This document shows, in pieces, positions 1 through 5,534 of a stretch of DNA of 6,555 nucleotides; positions within the stretch are counted from its first letter, which is position 1, and each line of letters opens with the position of its first letter. Source of the DNA: Coriobacteriaceae bacterium AM113-163 (GTDB lineage: Bacteria; Actinomycetota; Coriobacteriia; Coriobacteriales; Coriobacteriaceae); assembly GCA_027673765.1 (NCBI GenBank), contig JAQDWB010000036.1, positions 1 to 6,555 on the forward strand, in the 5' to 3' direction. Both the position numbers and the translations under genes were made by a program. The notes under the pieces were generated by a model, which was not told the DNA's origin, ran no database searches, and saw nothing but the letters and a program-made list of their open reading frames with translations.

Positions 1-14
1 CCGCGGGGTTCTCG

Positions 15-491
15 TCATTCTCCCCCTGGGCCGAGCAGCTTCATGGCCATGCGGCCGCGACGCCACCACGGCGTCGCGGCGATCGCCTGCTGGCGCTCGG
101 CGAGCGACGCGAGCTTTCCGGCGAGCTCCGCGACCCTTGCGTTGGCCTCGGCGAGCTGCGCCTTGGCCTCGGCCTCGGCGCGGGCGGCGCGGTCGCGCTC
201 GACCGAAAGCGCCTCCATCAGCTCGGCGTTGCGGGACCGCTCGATTTCCAGTTGGGCGGCCAGGGAGTCGGCTAGGGAGTCCGGGGCGGGCGCCGCGGCC
301 GCTGGCTGGCGGGACGGTTTCTCGGGGTTTTTCAGCGCATCGGCGATAGCCGCCGCGGCGAAGTCATCGAGAATGTCGGTGTTCCCGTTTCGGGAAACAT
401 GGTTTCCCAGTCCCAGTTTCCCGATGTAGTTAGCTATTGTTCGCTTGGAAACTCCCAGCTCAGCAGCTATTTCACGCTTAGTTATGCCCAT
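15..491 (-). CDS. Small HTH / coiled-coil plasmid protein downstream of rep
   Basis: A 158-residue protein with an N-terminal helix-turn-helix at about residues 5-25 (IAAELGVSKRTIANYI), a proline/alanine linker near 58-72, an Ala/Glu/Arg-rich coiled coil at about 73-136, and a short basic tail with a Trp-Trp-Arg-Arg motif at 142-145. This order (HTH, long coiled coil, Trp-rich basic end) resembles the DUF536-type proteins encoded next to Rep on many Gram-positive plasmids. Those are thought to act in copy control or stability, but the family assignment here is by architecture only. Its ATG overlaps the last 14 bases of rep, so it is probably co-transcribed and translationally coupled. Its first 40 codons contain CGGGAA-type repeats like those in the rep tail, so it may bind its own gene region. 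A KfrA-like partition protein is an alternative. Confidence 0.75.
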   Translation of the reverse strand: MGITKREIAAELGVSKRTIANYIGKLGLGNHVSRNGNTDILDDFAAAAIADALKNPEKPSRQPAAAAPAPDSLADSLAAQLEIERSRNAELMEALSVERDRAARAEAEAKAQLAEANARVAELAGKLASLAERQQAIAATPWWRRGRMAMKLLGPGGE

Positions 492-600
492 TGGTCAACC
501 TATCGTCAATCGGGAACGGTTCCCGGGAACCATCGGGGATTTTCCCGATGGTTCCCGATGATTTTACCGTTTCCCGTTCCCGTTTTTCCCGTTCCGATGG
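381..600. repeat. Iteron-like TTCCCG/CGGGAA array, putative origin or operator
   Basis: Eleven exact copies of the hexamer TTCCCG or its complement CGGGAA lie in 220 bases: TTCCCG at 382, 418, 520, 542, 552, 571, 577 and 586; CGGGAA at 391, 511 and 524. Only a few copies occur in the rest of the window. Several are extended to GTTCCCGATG or GTTTCCCGATG. They form overlapping palindromes, listed separately. The array covers the last codons of rep and the first third of the next gene, so it is coding DNA under a second constraint. Clustered repeats bound by the initiator are typical of plasmid origins. The same sites could also be an operator for the small HTH protein. Confidence 0.7.
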
Positions 601-2277
601 AGCTCCTTCTATGGGGAGCACCAAGGTTCCGTCTACGGCAGCGAACTCGAAACAGGTGCGGATGGCGTCCCTGAGTCCAACCATCGCTGAGTCGCACGAA
701 TCATTCGGCCTTTCCGTCTCGGCAACTTCCTCCGGCGCATCGTGCAGCCATTTGATGACGGTCGTGCGCGAGATGCCCAGCTCCCGGGCGATGGCGCTGT
801 GGCTGGCGTCGGGGTGCGCCGCGGCGTATTCGCGGACGAGGTCGGCCTTTGACTTTCGTCCATTGCCCTCGCGCCAGTTGTCATTGTTGATGTCTCGAAT
901 GGCCCGCGCGCCCTCAAGGTGCTTCGCCTGTGATCGCCCGTTCCTCTTGTTTTTCGGCAGCTCGATGGCGGTGCGCCGCTCTATGCGGTCGCGGGTGAGC
1001 TTGTGGATGATGGGGTCGTAGTACGCCTCGATGGCCGCGAGCGCGTGTTCCTCGGTGAAGTGGTTGTCCTCGCGCTCGGTCAGGTCCTCGAGCGTCGGCA
1101 CGAGCGCGAGCGCGTCGGCCTCGAGCTCCTCGTACGGGATGCCGCACTTCTTTGCGTACGCCGCGAGCACGTTCAGACACCAGTAGCGGTGGTGATCGGT
1201 GGCCTTCGTCTTGACCTCGCCGAGCCACCAGTCGTACAGGTCACGCTTGCAGGTCCATCGGCCAGGGGCCTTGCCCTCGACGATGCGCGCCTGGTACCAC
1301 TCCGGCCAGAGCTTCTTGGCGCGCTCGATGGGAGTCCGCCCGGCTGTACGCATGAGCTCGACGAGCTCGGCGCGGTCCTTGCCGCCGCGAACCCCGGCGT
1401 ATCCCAGCAAGTAGTCGAGGCTGCATCGCCAGGGTTTCCCGTCCTCGCCGTTGTGGACGAACGCCACGGCCTCGTACTTATCCTTGATTTTCGACCCAGC
1501 GGCCCTGCCATTGAGCTTCGTAGGCGTGCCGGGCATCCTGAAGGGCTGGTAGATGCCCTGGTGCTGGACGTCCTCGAGCGTTGAGACGGTATCGCGCCAG
1601 ATGTAGTCCGTGAGCATCGCCTTGATCTCCTGCACGAACGGCACGATGCGCGGAATCAGCGGGATCGGCTGGTCGAGGACGTAGTAGAGGTGGAAGCCCG
1701 TGCCCGAGTTCACGAGGAAGGTCGGCTGGGGAAGGGACACCCATTTGTCCGCGGCGAACTTCGGGTCGCGTCCGTTGCGGAACTGCTTCAGCATGTTCTT
1801 CAATTCCTGCACGCCGACGCCGTCGAGGTCGATCGCGAAGGCGTGCAGGAACCGGGCGTTCTCCGCGACGCGGCTCTTGCCGAAAAACGACACGGGCGCG
1901 CAGAAGACGGACTCGTTCTTCCTGTTCGAGTCGACGACGCGCTCCATCACGCCGTCGAGATCGTCGGTCAACGTGAACCGCTCAACCACGGGAACGTCGC
2001 GCTTGCGACCCGTCTTGGTCTTGACCGTCTTGGTCCTGTTGGTGATCTGGATTGCGATGCCGTTGGGGTGGCCGCCGCCCTGCTCGTGCCACGGGACCTC
2101 CTCACCGCGGGGCTGCAGAAAGCCCTCGGGAAAGATAGTCCGCCAGAAGTCGTACGGGCTGACCCATTCCCAGGACGGATAGTCGGACAGAAGGATGTCA
2201 TTCTTCTCGATGTAGGCATGGCGCTGGGCTGCCCACCAGGCGTCATCATGCTCCGGTTTCTTCCTACGATCTGCCAC
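478..2277 (-). CDS. Plasmid replication initiator, primase-polymerase (AEP) type
   Basis: A 599-residue protein if started at GTG 2277; an in-frame GTG at 2292 would add five residues. I prefer 2277 because a GGGGTGG stretch precedes it by about six bases and the product begins Met-Ala-Asp-Arg-Arg, but neither ribosome site is strong. Archaeo-eukaryotic primase signatures are visible: the acidic metal-binding pair in AIDLDG (Asp150, Asp152), the nucleotide-binding SGTGFHLYYV with His196, and a later FRMPGTPTK segment (246-254), a common feature of these Reps. A helical region follows, then a C-terminal helix-turn-helix at about 491-513 (IARELGISRTTVIKWL). The last 40 residues are low-complexity and charged, and are encoded by an iteron-like repeat array. 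No Walker motif is visible, so there is no fused helicase; unwinding would need a host enzyme. The likely role is to recognise the origin and prime replication. A stand-alone primase is less likely, as no other Rep is present. Confidence 0.85.
   Translation of the reverse strand: MADRRKKPEHDDAWWAAQRHAYIEKNDILLSDYPSWEWVSPYDFWRTIFPEGFLQPRGEEVPWHEQGGGHPNGIAIQITNRTKTVKTKTGRKRDVPVVERFTLTDDLDGVMERVVDSNRKNESVFCAPVSFFGKSRVAENARFLHAFAIDLDGVGVQELKNMLKQFRNGRDPKFAADKWVSLPQPTFLVNSGTGFHLYYVLDQPIPLIPRIVPFVQEIKAMLTDYIWRDTVSTLEDVQHQGIYQPFRMPGTPTKLNGRAAGSKIKDKYEAVAFVHNGEDGKPWRCSLDYLLGYAGVRGGKDRAELVELMRTAGRTPIERAKKLWPEWYQARIVEGKAPGRWTCKRDLYDWWLGEVKTKATDHHRYWCLNVLAAYAKKCGIPYEELEADALALVPTLEDLTEREDNHFTEEHALAAIEAYYDPIIHKLTRDRIERRTAIELPKNKRNGRSQAKHLEGARAIRDINNDNWREGNGRKSKADLVREYAAAHPDASHSAIARELGISRTTVIKWLHDAPEEVAETERPNDSCDSAMVGLRDAIRTCFEFAAVDGTLVLPIEGAPSEREKRERETVKSSGTIGKIPDGSREPFPIDDRLTNGHN
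511..557. promoter_or_regulatory. Two overlapping palindromes in the iteron array
   Basis: Bases 524-537 and 544-557 are perfect 14-bp inverted arms (CGGGAACCATCGGG and its complement) around a 6-base centre. Directly to the left, 511-525 is CGGGAAC-G-GTTCCCG, sharing two bases with the first arm. Both are built from the iteron hexamer. They lie inside rep, within codons for a low-complexity tail, with no T-run beside them. A protein-binding dyad or replication-origin cruciform is therefore more likely than a terminator. A smaller dyad of the same sequence, GGGAAAC-ATG-GTTTCCC, lies at 392-408. Confidence 0.6.
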
Positions 2278-2299
2278 TGAACACCACCCCACATACCAG

Positions 2300-2372
2300 C
2301 CGCCCCCGAGGGATAAGGCCCTGCCTTTACAGGACGTATATTATCAATATATTTATTGTACACCCCTGCGGC
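2300..2372. repeat. 73-bp direct repeat, copy A (rep-proximal)
   Basis: Bases 2300-2372 recur at 2408-2480 with three substitutions, giving a period of 108 bp. Read toward rep (minus strand), each copy has an AT-rich part (TGTACAAT, TTGATAATATACG) followed by a GC-rich part with short dyads (GTAAAGGC/GCCTTAC and CCCC/GGGG). The AT-rich part could hold the rep promoter and the GC-rich part its untranslated leader. This copy ends eight bases before the upstream GTG and 23 before the preferred start. No clear consensus -35/-10 pair can be named with confidence. Confidence 0.8.
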
Positions 2373-2397
2373 AAAAAAAATCGGGCTGCGAAACCCG
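2373..2397 (-). terminator. Rho-independent terminator or attenuator between the repeats
   Basis: Read on the minus strand, CGGGTT-TCGC-AGCCCG forms a 6-bp stem (one G-U pair) with a four-base loop, followed by A and eight T residues (2380-2373). The stem is short but GC-rich and the T-run is long. It lies upstream of rep and downstream of repeat copy B, so it would stop transcripts starting in copy B before they reach rep, either as a true terminator or as an attenuator. Confidence 0.55.
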
Positions 2398-2407
2398 CGA
2401 TCATGGC

Positions 2408-2480
2408 CCGCCCCCGAGGGGTAAGGCCCTGCCTTTACAGGACGTATATTATCAATACAGTTATTGTACACCCCTGCGGC
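2408..2480. repeat. 73-bp direct repeat, copy B (antitoxin-proximal)
   Basis: Second copy of the 73-bp repeat, separated from copy A by 35 bp that contain a minus-strand terminator-like hairpin. The substitutions relative to copy A are one in the GC-rich block (GGGGTAAGG against GGGATAAGG) and two in the AT-rich block (CAATACAG against CAATATAT). On the plus strand it abuts the toxin-antitoxin operator region. If the repeat holds a rep-directed promoter, transcription from this copy would run into the hairpin and give a short RNA. Confidence 0.8.
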
Positions 2481-2483
2481 CAT

Positions 2484-2503
2484 CTGTATAACGTGTTTTA
2501 CAC
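2484..2503. promoter_or_regulatory. Upstream operator-like site of the toxin-antitoxin operon
   Basis: Bases 2486-2498 (GTATAACGTGTTT) match the left part of the perfect palindrome at 2528-2547, with the right half degenerate (TTTTACAC instead of TTATACAT). The two sites are 44 bp apart, about four helical turns. This pattern suits a dimeric ribbon-helix-helix antitoxin binding two sites cooperatively. TATAAC at 2487-2492 could also serve as a -10 element. Confidence 0.5.
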
Positions 2504-2520
2504 CTATACGACGAATGGTG

Positions 2521-2529
2521 TGCTAGAAT
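2521..2529 (+). promoter_or_regulatory. Extended -10 promoter of the toxin-antitoxin operon
   Basis: TGCTAGAAT fits the extended -10 pattern TGnTAnAAT. A TTTACA at 2497-2502 is 21 bp upstream, too far for an ideal -35, so the extended element would carry most of the recognition. Start of transcription would fall near 2536, inside the palindrome at 2528-2547, so a bound repressor would block polymerase. Confidence 0.45.
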
Positions 2530-2547
2530 GTATAACGTGTTATACAT
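2528..2547. promoter_or_regulatory. Perfect 20-bp palindromic operator before the antitoxin gene
   Basis: ATGTATAAC-GT-GTTATACAT is a perfect dyad overlapping the end of the extended -10 element and ending six bases before the antitoxin ribosome site. RelB-type antitoxins with ribbon-helix-helix domains bind such sites, with or without toxin, to repress their own operon. That this one is bound by the neighbouring antitoxin is inferred from position and symmetry. Confidence 0.65.
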
Positions 2548-2565
2548 ATGATTGGGAGGTGCACC

Positions 2566-2802
2566 GTGGCAACTGCTACCGCGGCATTGAGAATGCCCGA
2601 GGACTTGGCAATCAGGTACGACCGTTTGGCGAAATCAACGGGACGCACGAAGACTTTCTACATGACAGAAGCGCTCGCTGCCGAGATTGACAGGCTTGAA
2701 TACGAGTACGGCTTAATGAAGAAGGTCGAGGATTATAGGGCCGGCAGGCTTGAGACCGTGACGCTCGACGAGCTGGAGGAAAGCCTTGGCCTGGCGGATT
2801 GA
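2566..2802 (+). CDS. relB: RelB-like ribbon-helix-helix antitoxin
   Basis: A 78-residue acidic protein. GTG 2566 is chosen because GGGAGGT (2554-2560) lies five bases upstream; the in-frame ATG at 2548 has no such site and overlaps the operator. Residues 5-41 (AALRMPEDLAIRYDRLAKST...) have the strand-helix-helix pattern of a ribbon-helix-helix DNA-binding fold. The C-terminal half, with LEYEYGLMKKVEDYRAG and the acidic LDELEESLG end, is the usual toxin-wrapping segment. Family knowledge: the antitoxin neutralises the RelE ribonuclease by wrapping around it and represses the operon; it is less stable than the toxin, which makes plasmid-free cells suffer. Its gene overlaps the toxin gene by 17 bp and it sits behind a palindromic operator. 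Base composition looks less GC-rich than the mobilisation genes, hinting at separate acquisition. Confidence 0.88.
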   Translation: MATATAALRMPEDLAIRYDRLAKSTGRTKTFYMTEALAAEIDRLEYEYGLMKKVEDYRAGRLETVTLDELEESLGLAD

Positions 2803-3058
2803 GATCGACAAGGACGTCCAGCGTTCGATGAAGAAGCTGGACAAGCAGATCGCCAGGAGGATCGTGGCGAAACTTCATGAGATTTCACAGCTCGAAGACC
2901 CGAGAAGCATGGGAAAGGGATTGACCGAGAACAAGTCAGGTCTCTGGCGCTATAGGGTCGGCGACTATCGGATAGTCGCCGATATCGAGGACGATGTTCT
3001 CGTCATCCTTGTTGTCGATGTTGACCACCGAAGCAGGGTCTACAGGACTCGCAGGTAG
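2786..3058 (+). CDS. relE: RelE/ParE-superfamily toxin (mRNA interferase)
   Basis: A 90-residue basic protein of typical RelE length, started at TTG 2786. GGAGGA at 2775-2780 gives a well-spaced ribosome site, and the 17-bp overlap with the antitoxin gene is normal for this family. Diagnostic features are the GLWRYRVGDYRIV core (residues 52-64), basic residues Lys44, Lys50, Arg55 and Arg62 in the expected catalytic region, and the C-terminal HRSRVY (81-86) that in RelE carries the catalytic Arg and Tyr. By family, it cleaves mRNA in the ribosomal A site; some relatives of the superfamily (ParE) instead poison gyrase, but the retained basic and C-terminal Tyr residues favour RNase activity. 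Its likely role here is plasmid stabilisation by post-segregational killing. The overlap ties its translation to that of the antitoxin. No truncation is seen. Confidence 0.88.
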   Translation: MAWRIEIDKDVQRSMKKLDKQIARRIVAKLHEISQLEDPRSMGKGLTENKSGLWRYRVGDYRIVADIEDDVLVILVVDVDHRSRVYRTRR

Positions 3059-3078
3059 GCTGGTCGACACCGCTAACG

Positions 3079-3112
3079 AAACGGGGAGGGTCAAAACCCT
3101 CCCCGTTTTTTT
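3079..3112 (+). terminator. Strong terminator after relBE, shared with the facing operon
   Basis: Arms 3079-3091 and 3096-3108 pair over 13 bp (core ACGGGGAGGGT / ACCCTCCCCGT) around a CAAA loop. Seven T residues at 3106-3112 partly overlap the stem. It begins about 20 bases after the toxin stop. The minus-strand gene ends at 3111 within the T-run, and on that strand the hairpin is followed by a weaker T-rich tract, so it probably works in both directions. Confidence 0.9.
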
Positions 3113-3677
3113 ACGCTTGCCACCACGGACGCCCATCGTACGGACGACCGTCGGGCAGTCTGTCGTACTCGCGCGGCCCCGTCTCCAGCAGCTCTTTAGC
3201 GCGGTCTGGGTCATAGCGCACATCCCAGGGAGAGCAGTAATACCATGCGGAATTGCCTCCGTATCGGGTAAGCCGCCACCGAGCCTCGGCAATCGGGACG
3301 AAGCCGAGATCGCACCACTGGTAGGCGGTGTGGTCGCGGCGGCCCTCCTGCAAGGTTTCCTCGTCGATGTGAGCCCCCCAACAATCGAGAAGGTCTTTGC
3401 GATGCTGTTCCGCGCGGGCGGCGCCCTCGATGCGCTCGCGCTCCTCGGCGTCGCGCTTGGCCTTGGCGTCGGCGCGGCGCTTGCGGTTGACGGCTTCGAC
3501 ATCCTTCTTCGCCCAGGGGCGGGTCTGCTCGACACTGTAAAACATCATGGTCTCGTTACCGTTGGGCGATCGCCAGGAGCGTTCGATACCCTTCTTGAGC
3601 TGGCCCTTAAGCACGTGGCGGTGCTTCTTCTCCCATTGTGCAGCAGTGCGGTACTCGATTCCGTCGATGTTAATCAT
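3111..3677 (-). CDS. Unknown 188-aa protein with a duplicated TAxQW...FY domain
   Basis: ATG 3677 is chosen over a longer reading frame because GAGGAGGT lies eight bases upstream and the start overlaps the stop of the upstream gene by 8 bp (ATGATTAA). I do not recognise the family. The protein contains two related segments: residues 9-55 (YRTAAQW ... W35 ... MFYS ... R53) and 115-155 (DHTAYQW ... W134 ... WYYC ... R154). Between them is a very charged Lys/Arg/Glu/Ala stretch (about 58-97) likely to form a long helix or coiled coil. No signal peptide, membrane segment, HTH or catalytic motif is evident. The two small domains could be binding modules for nucleic acid or a peptide, held apart by the helix, but this is inference. 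The C-terminus is rich in Asp-Gly-Arg-Pro and ends with Trp-Trp. It is the last gene of a two-gene operon. Confidence 0.75.
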   Translation of the reverse strand: MINIDGIEYRTAAQWEKKHRHVLKGQLKKGIERSWRSPNGNETMMFYSVEQTRPWAKKDVEAVNRKRRADAKAKRDAEERERIEGAARAEQHRKDLLDCWGAHIDEETLQEGRRDHTAYQWCDLGFVPIAEARWRLTRYGGNSAWYYCSPWDVRYDPDRAKELLETGPREYDRLPDGRPYDGRPWWQA

Positions 3678-3846
3678 CGTCCTCGACCTCCTCGGGCAGA
3701 TCGCAGTCGAGGTACATGCGCACGTACCTGCTCTCGCCGCGATTCGGATACTCACGGGAACGCTCCAACACGCACCCCGCCGCCTGCATCGCGTCGGCGA
3801 TGCGCTGAACCTCGTCGGGCAGGCCCTCAAGACGAACCCTGACCAT
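3670..3846 (-). CDS. Small DUF3970-like protein
   Basis: A 58-residue protein started at ATG 3846, which has a strong AAGGAGG site eight bases upstream; the longer reading frame starting at 3879 would run through the leader palindrome. MVRVRLEGLPDEV opens with a strand and helix, and YPNRGESRYVRMYLD (33-47) closes with a strand, ending in an acidic tail of three Asp residues. This strand-helix-strand pattern with the YPNRG...YVRxY signature resembles DUF3970 proteins of Gram-positive plasmids and phages, whose function is not known to me. The match is from memory of the pattern, not a search. Its stop codon overlaps the start of the next gene, so the two are translationally coupled and probably act together. 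Confidence 0.75.
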   Translation of the reverse strand: MVRVRLEGLPDEVQRIADAMQAAGCVLERSREYPNRGESRYVRMYLDCDLPEEVEDDD

Positions 3847-3865
3847 GAGACGACCTCCTTGCCTT

Positions 3866-3909
3866 GAACCCTGCGCCACATCCTGTGGCGCAGCCTAATC
3901 GTAGGGTTC
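3866..3909. promoter_or_regulatory. Nested inverted repeat in the leader of the 3111-3846 operon
   Basis: CTGCGCCACA (3871-3880) and TGTGGCGCAG (3884-3893) are perfect 10-bp arms around TCC. On the transcribed minus strand the right arm is followed at once by GGTTC, which can pair with GAACC at 3909-3905 to add an outer 5-bp stem with an asymmetric bulge. The structure ends about eight bases before the AAGGAGG ribosome site. No T-run follows, so a terminator is unlikely; an operator dyad or an RNA leader controlling translation fits better. Confidence 0.6.
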
Positions 3910-4108
3910 CGGAAAAGTCAGAAAAAGTCTAGTTATCGCAGGTCAGACGTGCCATCGCGCGGGCGCACATGCACGCGATATATAGTCGCGCGAGGGCTTC
4001 AAAATATTTTTTCCGCACCCGCCGCGGCAGCCGCGAACGGTCGGGATGCCGCCGCGGGCGGTCATAGCCAAAGCAGCCGCCAAGGCAGCTGAAGCTACCG
4101 TCCGGCGG
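3910..4108. other. Intergenic stretch after mob with GC-rich dyads and an AT tract
   Basis: No convincing gene is present. It holds CGCGATATATAGTCGCG (3974-3990), a dyad with 5-bp arms; a perfect AAAATATTTT palindrome at 4001-4010; 7-bp arms CCGCGGC/GCCGCGG at 4022-4028 and 4051-4057; and AGCCGCC/GGCGGCT arms at 4075-4081 and 4104-4110 that overlap the relaxase stop. The GC-rich hairpins followed by an A/T tract on the minus strand may end relaxase transcription, although the T-run is interrupted. The promoter of the leftward operon should be here, but I cannot pick clear -35 and -10 boxes. Confidence 0.4.
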
Positions 4109-5515
4109 CTAGTGCTTGGGCTTGTGGCCGCGGGGGCGGTTCTGCCCGGGCCGCGGCGGTTCGGGCTTGCGCGGCGAGGTGTCCTCGCCCGCGAGACGCG
4201 CCCGCTCGTCGGCGAGCCTCCTGCGGTCCGCGGCGAGCTCGGTCGCCTTGATCAGGTTGCTGGACATCATGAGCGCCGTGCCGCCGCGCTGCAGGTGGCG
4301 CATCTTGAGGTCAAGTGCGGCAATTTGCTCGTCAAGCTGAGCGATCATCTCCGCGCGGGTATCGACCTGATCCGCGATGGCCATGGCCACGCGGCGCTGG
4401 GCATCGGCGGCCGCGGCGGCGGTGGCCATGGCCACGCGGCGGCGCTTGGCCAGCGCGCCCCTGTGCCTGCCCTGGACTCGTCCGCGCTTGGCCTTCTCGA
4501 TGCGGCCGCGCTGACGCTCGAGCTCCGCGACTTCCCGTTGCAGCTGCTCGAGGGCGGCGCCCTCCTGCTGCAGCTCTGCGCGAAGGACCCGCAGACGGGC
4601 GTTGCGGTCGCGTATCTCTTCATTCAGCTTGACGCGATCGGCGTGCCCGATTAGCCCGGTGCCGCCCTCATGCACGGTCGGCTGCTCATCCAGCCCTCTA
4701 TCTTTATTGCTGCGATGGTCGATAACCTGCGCCGTGGTTCCCGTTGCGGCGGCGTGCGCCGCGAGGTGCCTGTTGGCGATCTCTGCCCAGGCCGCGCGGA
4801 CGGCCGTGAGTTCGGCGCTACCGACGTCGCGCGCGGCCTGACCCGAGATACGGTGCATCTGCACTGGCCTCTTACTCGTGCGGTCCTTCGTACCCAGGCC
4901 CTCGGCCTTCGCCTGCTTCATGGTCAGGCGGCGGCCATCCTTGAAGTTATATATCTTCTCCCAGCCATCTGCCTTGGCTGCCTTCCAATCGGTTGCGCGG
5001 ATGGGTGCCTGCTGCCCATGTGCATCCTGGCACAGATACCAGCACTGCCCCTTCTCGGCCTTGGTCCTCTGGATGAAGCCCTGGGCGCCGATGTCGAGCG
5101 CGGATACGAGGACGTGAGCGTGGGGGTTCCCGCCGCGGCCGTCATCATGTATCGCCCAGTCGCACGCCTTCGCGGGGAACATCCCGCAGAAGTCGCGCAC
5201 GCAGGCGCGGCGGCCGGCGGCATCGAGCTCGATCGGCAACGCAAACTCATAGCGCAGCGCGACGAGCTCGTTGCCGCCGCCGCCCTCGGCCCATGCCCGC
5301 TCGGCCCCGTTCCAGAGCTCGCCGCGCCCGATGGGCGGCACGCCACCGGGCAGAGACAGACCCTCCTCGACGACGCGTTCCTTCCTGGCATAGTCGCAGA
5401 GCTGCCCCGACCGCTCTTCCACAAGCGCCTGGCCCGACTGGTACGCGGCCTTCCTGACCGCGCCCGCCCCGGTGGCGGGCGAGCAGCCGCGGTAGTTCAG
5501 ATGGAAGATGGCCAT
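4109..5515 (-). CDS. mobA: MobA/MobL-family (MobQ) relaxase
   Basis: A 468-residue DNA relaxase that nicks one strand at oriT, stays bound to the 5' end through a tyrosine, and pilots the strand during mobilisation. ATG 5515 is chosen for the GAAAGGAA site five bases upstream and because MAIFHLNY is the family's typical opening. Motif I is AAYQSG, with the likely nucleophile Tyr25. Motif III is IHDDGRGGNPHAH (122-134), whose His123, His132 and His134 bind the metal. VIDHRSNKDRGLDEQPTVHEG (264-284), split here as IDHRS followed by QPTVH, is the conserved end of the relaxase domain. After it come coiled-coil stretches (about 296-345 and 385-445) and a Pro/Arg/Lys-rich tail. There is no primase fusion of the RSF1010 MobA kind. 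It diverges from the accessory gene with oriT between. An 18-bp direct repeat (4379-4396, 4424-4441) duplicates Arg-Arg-Val-Ala-Met-Ala in the C-terminal region. Confidence 0.93.
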   Translation of the reverse strand: MAIFHLNYRGCSPATGAGAVRKAAYQSGQALVEERSGQLCDYARKERVVEEGLSLPGGVPPIGRGELWNGAERAWAEGGGGNELVALRYEFALPIELDAAGRRACVRDFCGMFPAKACDWAIHDDGRGGNPHAHVLVSALDIGAQGFIQRTKAEKGQCWYLCQDAHGQQAPIRATDWKAAKADGWEKIYNFKDGRRLTMKQAKAEGLGTKDRTSKRPVQMHRISGQAARDVGSAELTAVRAAWAEIANRHLAAHAAATGTTAQVIDHRSNKDRGLDEQPTVHEGGTGLIGHADRVKLNEEIRDRNARLRVLRAELQQEGAALEQLQREVAELERQRGRIEKAKRGRVQGRHRGALAKRRRVAMATAAAAADAQRRVAMAIADQVDTRAEMIAQLDEQIAALDLKMRHLQRGGTALMMSSNLIKATELAADRRRLADERARLAGEDTSPRKPEPPRPGQNRPRGHKPKH

Positions 5516-5534
5516 GCGAGTTCCTTTCAGGCAA

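Noticed and set aside
524..557. Perfect hairpin as a Rho-independent terminator of rep
   Set aside because: It lies inside the rep coding region before the stop, no T-run follows on either strand, and the next gene overlaps rep and must be co-transcribed.
2324..2351. Possible Xer/dif-like recombination site (and its copy at 2432-2459): minus strand ATTGATAA, TATACG, TCCTGTAAA
   Set aside because: There is partial likeness to dif half-sites, but the centre and outer bases do not match well. Two directly repeated sites 108 bp apart would be expected to delete the DNA between them. A duplicated promoter/leader explains it better.
2300..2480. Two-unit repeat considered as a CRISPR array
   Set aside because: There are only two 73-bp units with a 35-bp spacer that holds a terminator-like hairpin. 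The repeat length is far above CRISPR repeats, and no cas gene is present.
1968..2483. Minus-strand reading frame whose first part encodes a repeated peptide (VKAGPYPSGA, period 36 residues)
   Set aside because: The peptide repeat is simply the 73-bp DNA repeat read in frame (108 is divisible by three). The frame then runs into rep out of frame, and there is no ribosome site at its start.
2994..3842. Plus-strand open frame of 282 codons opposite the unknown operon
   Set aside because: It crosses the relBE terminator and overlaps relE and both minus-strand genes. The minus genes have strong ribosome sites and coupled overlaps, so the plus frame is antisense shadow.
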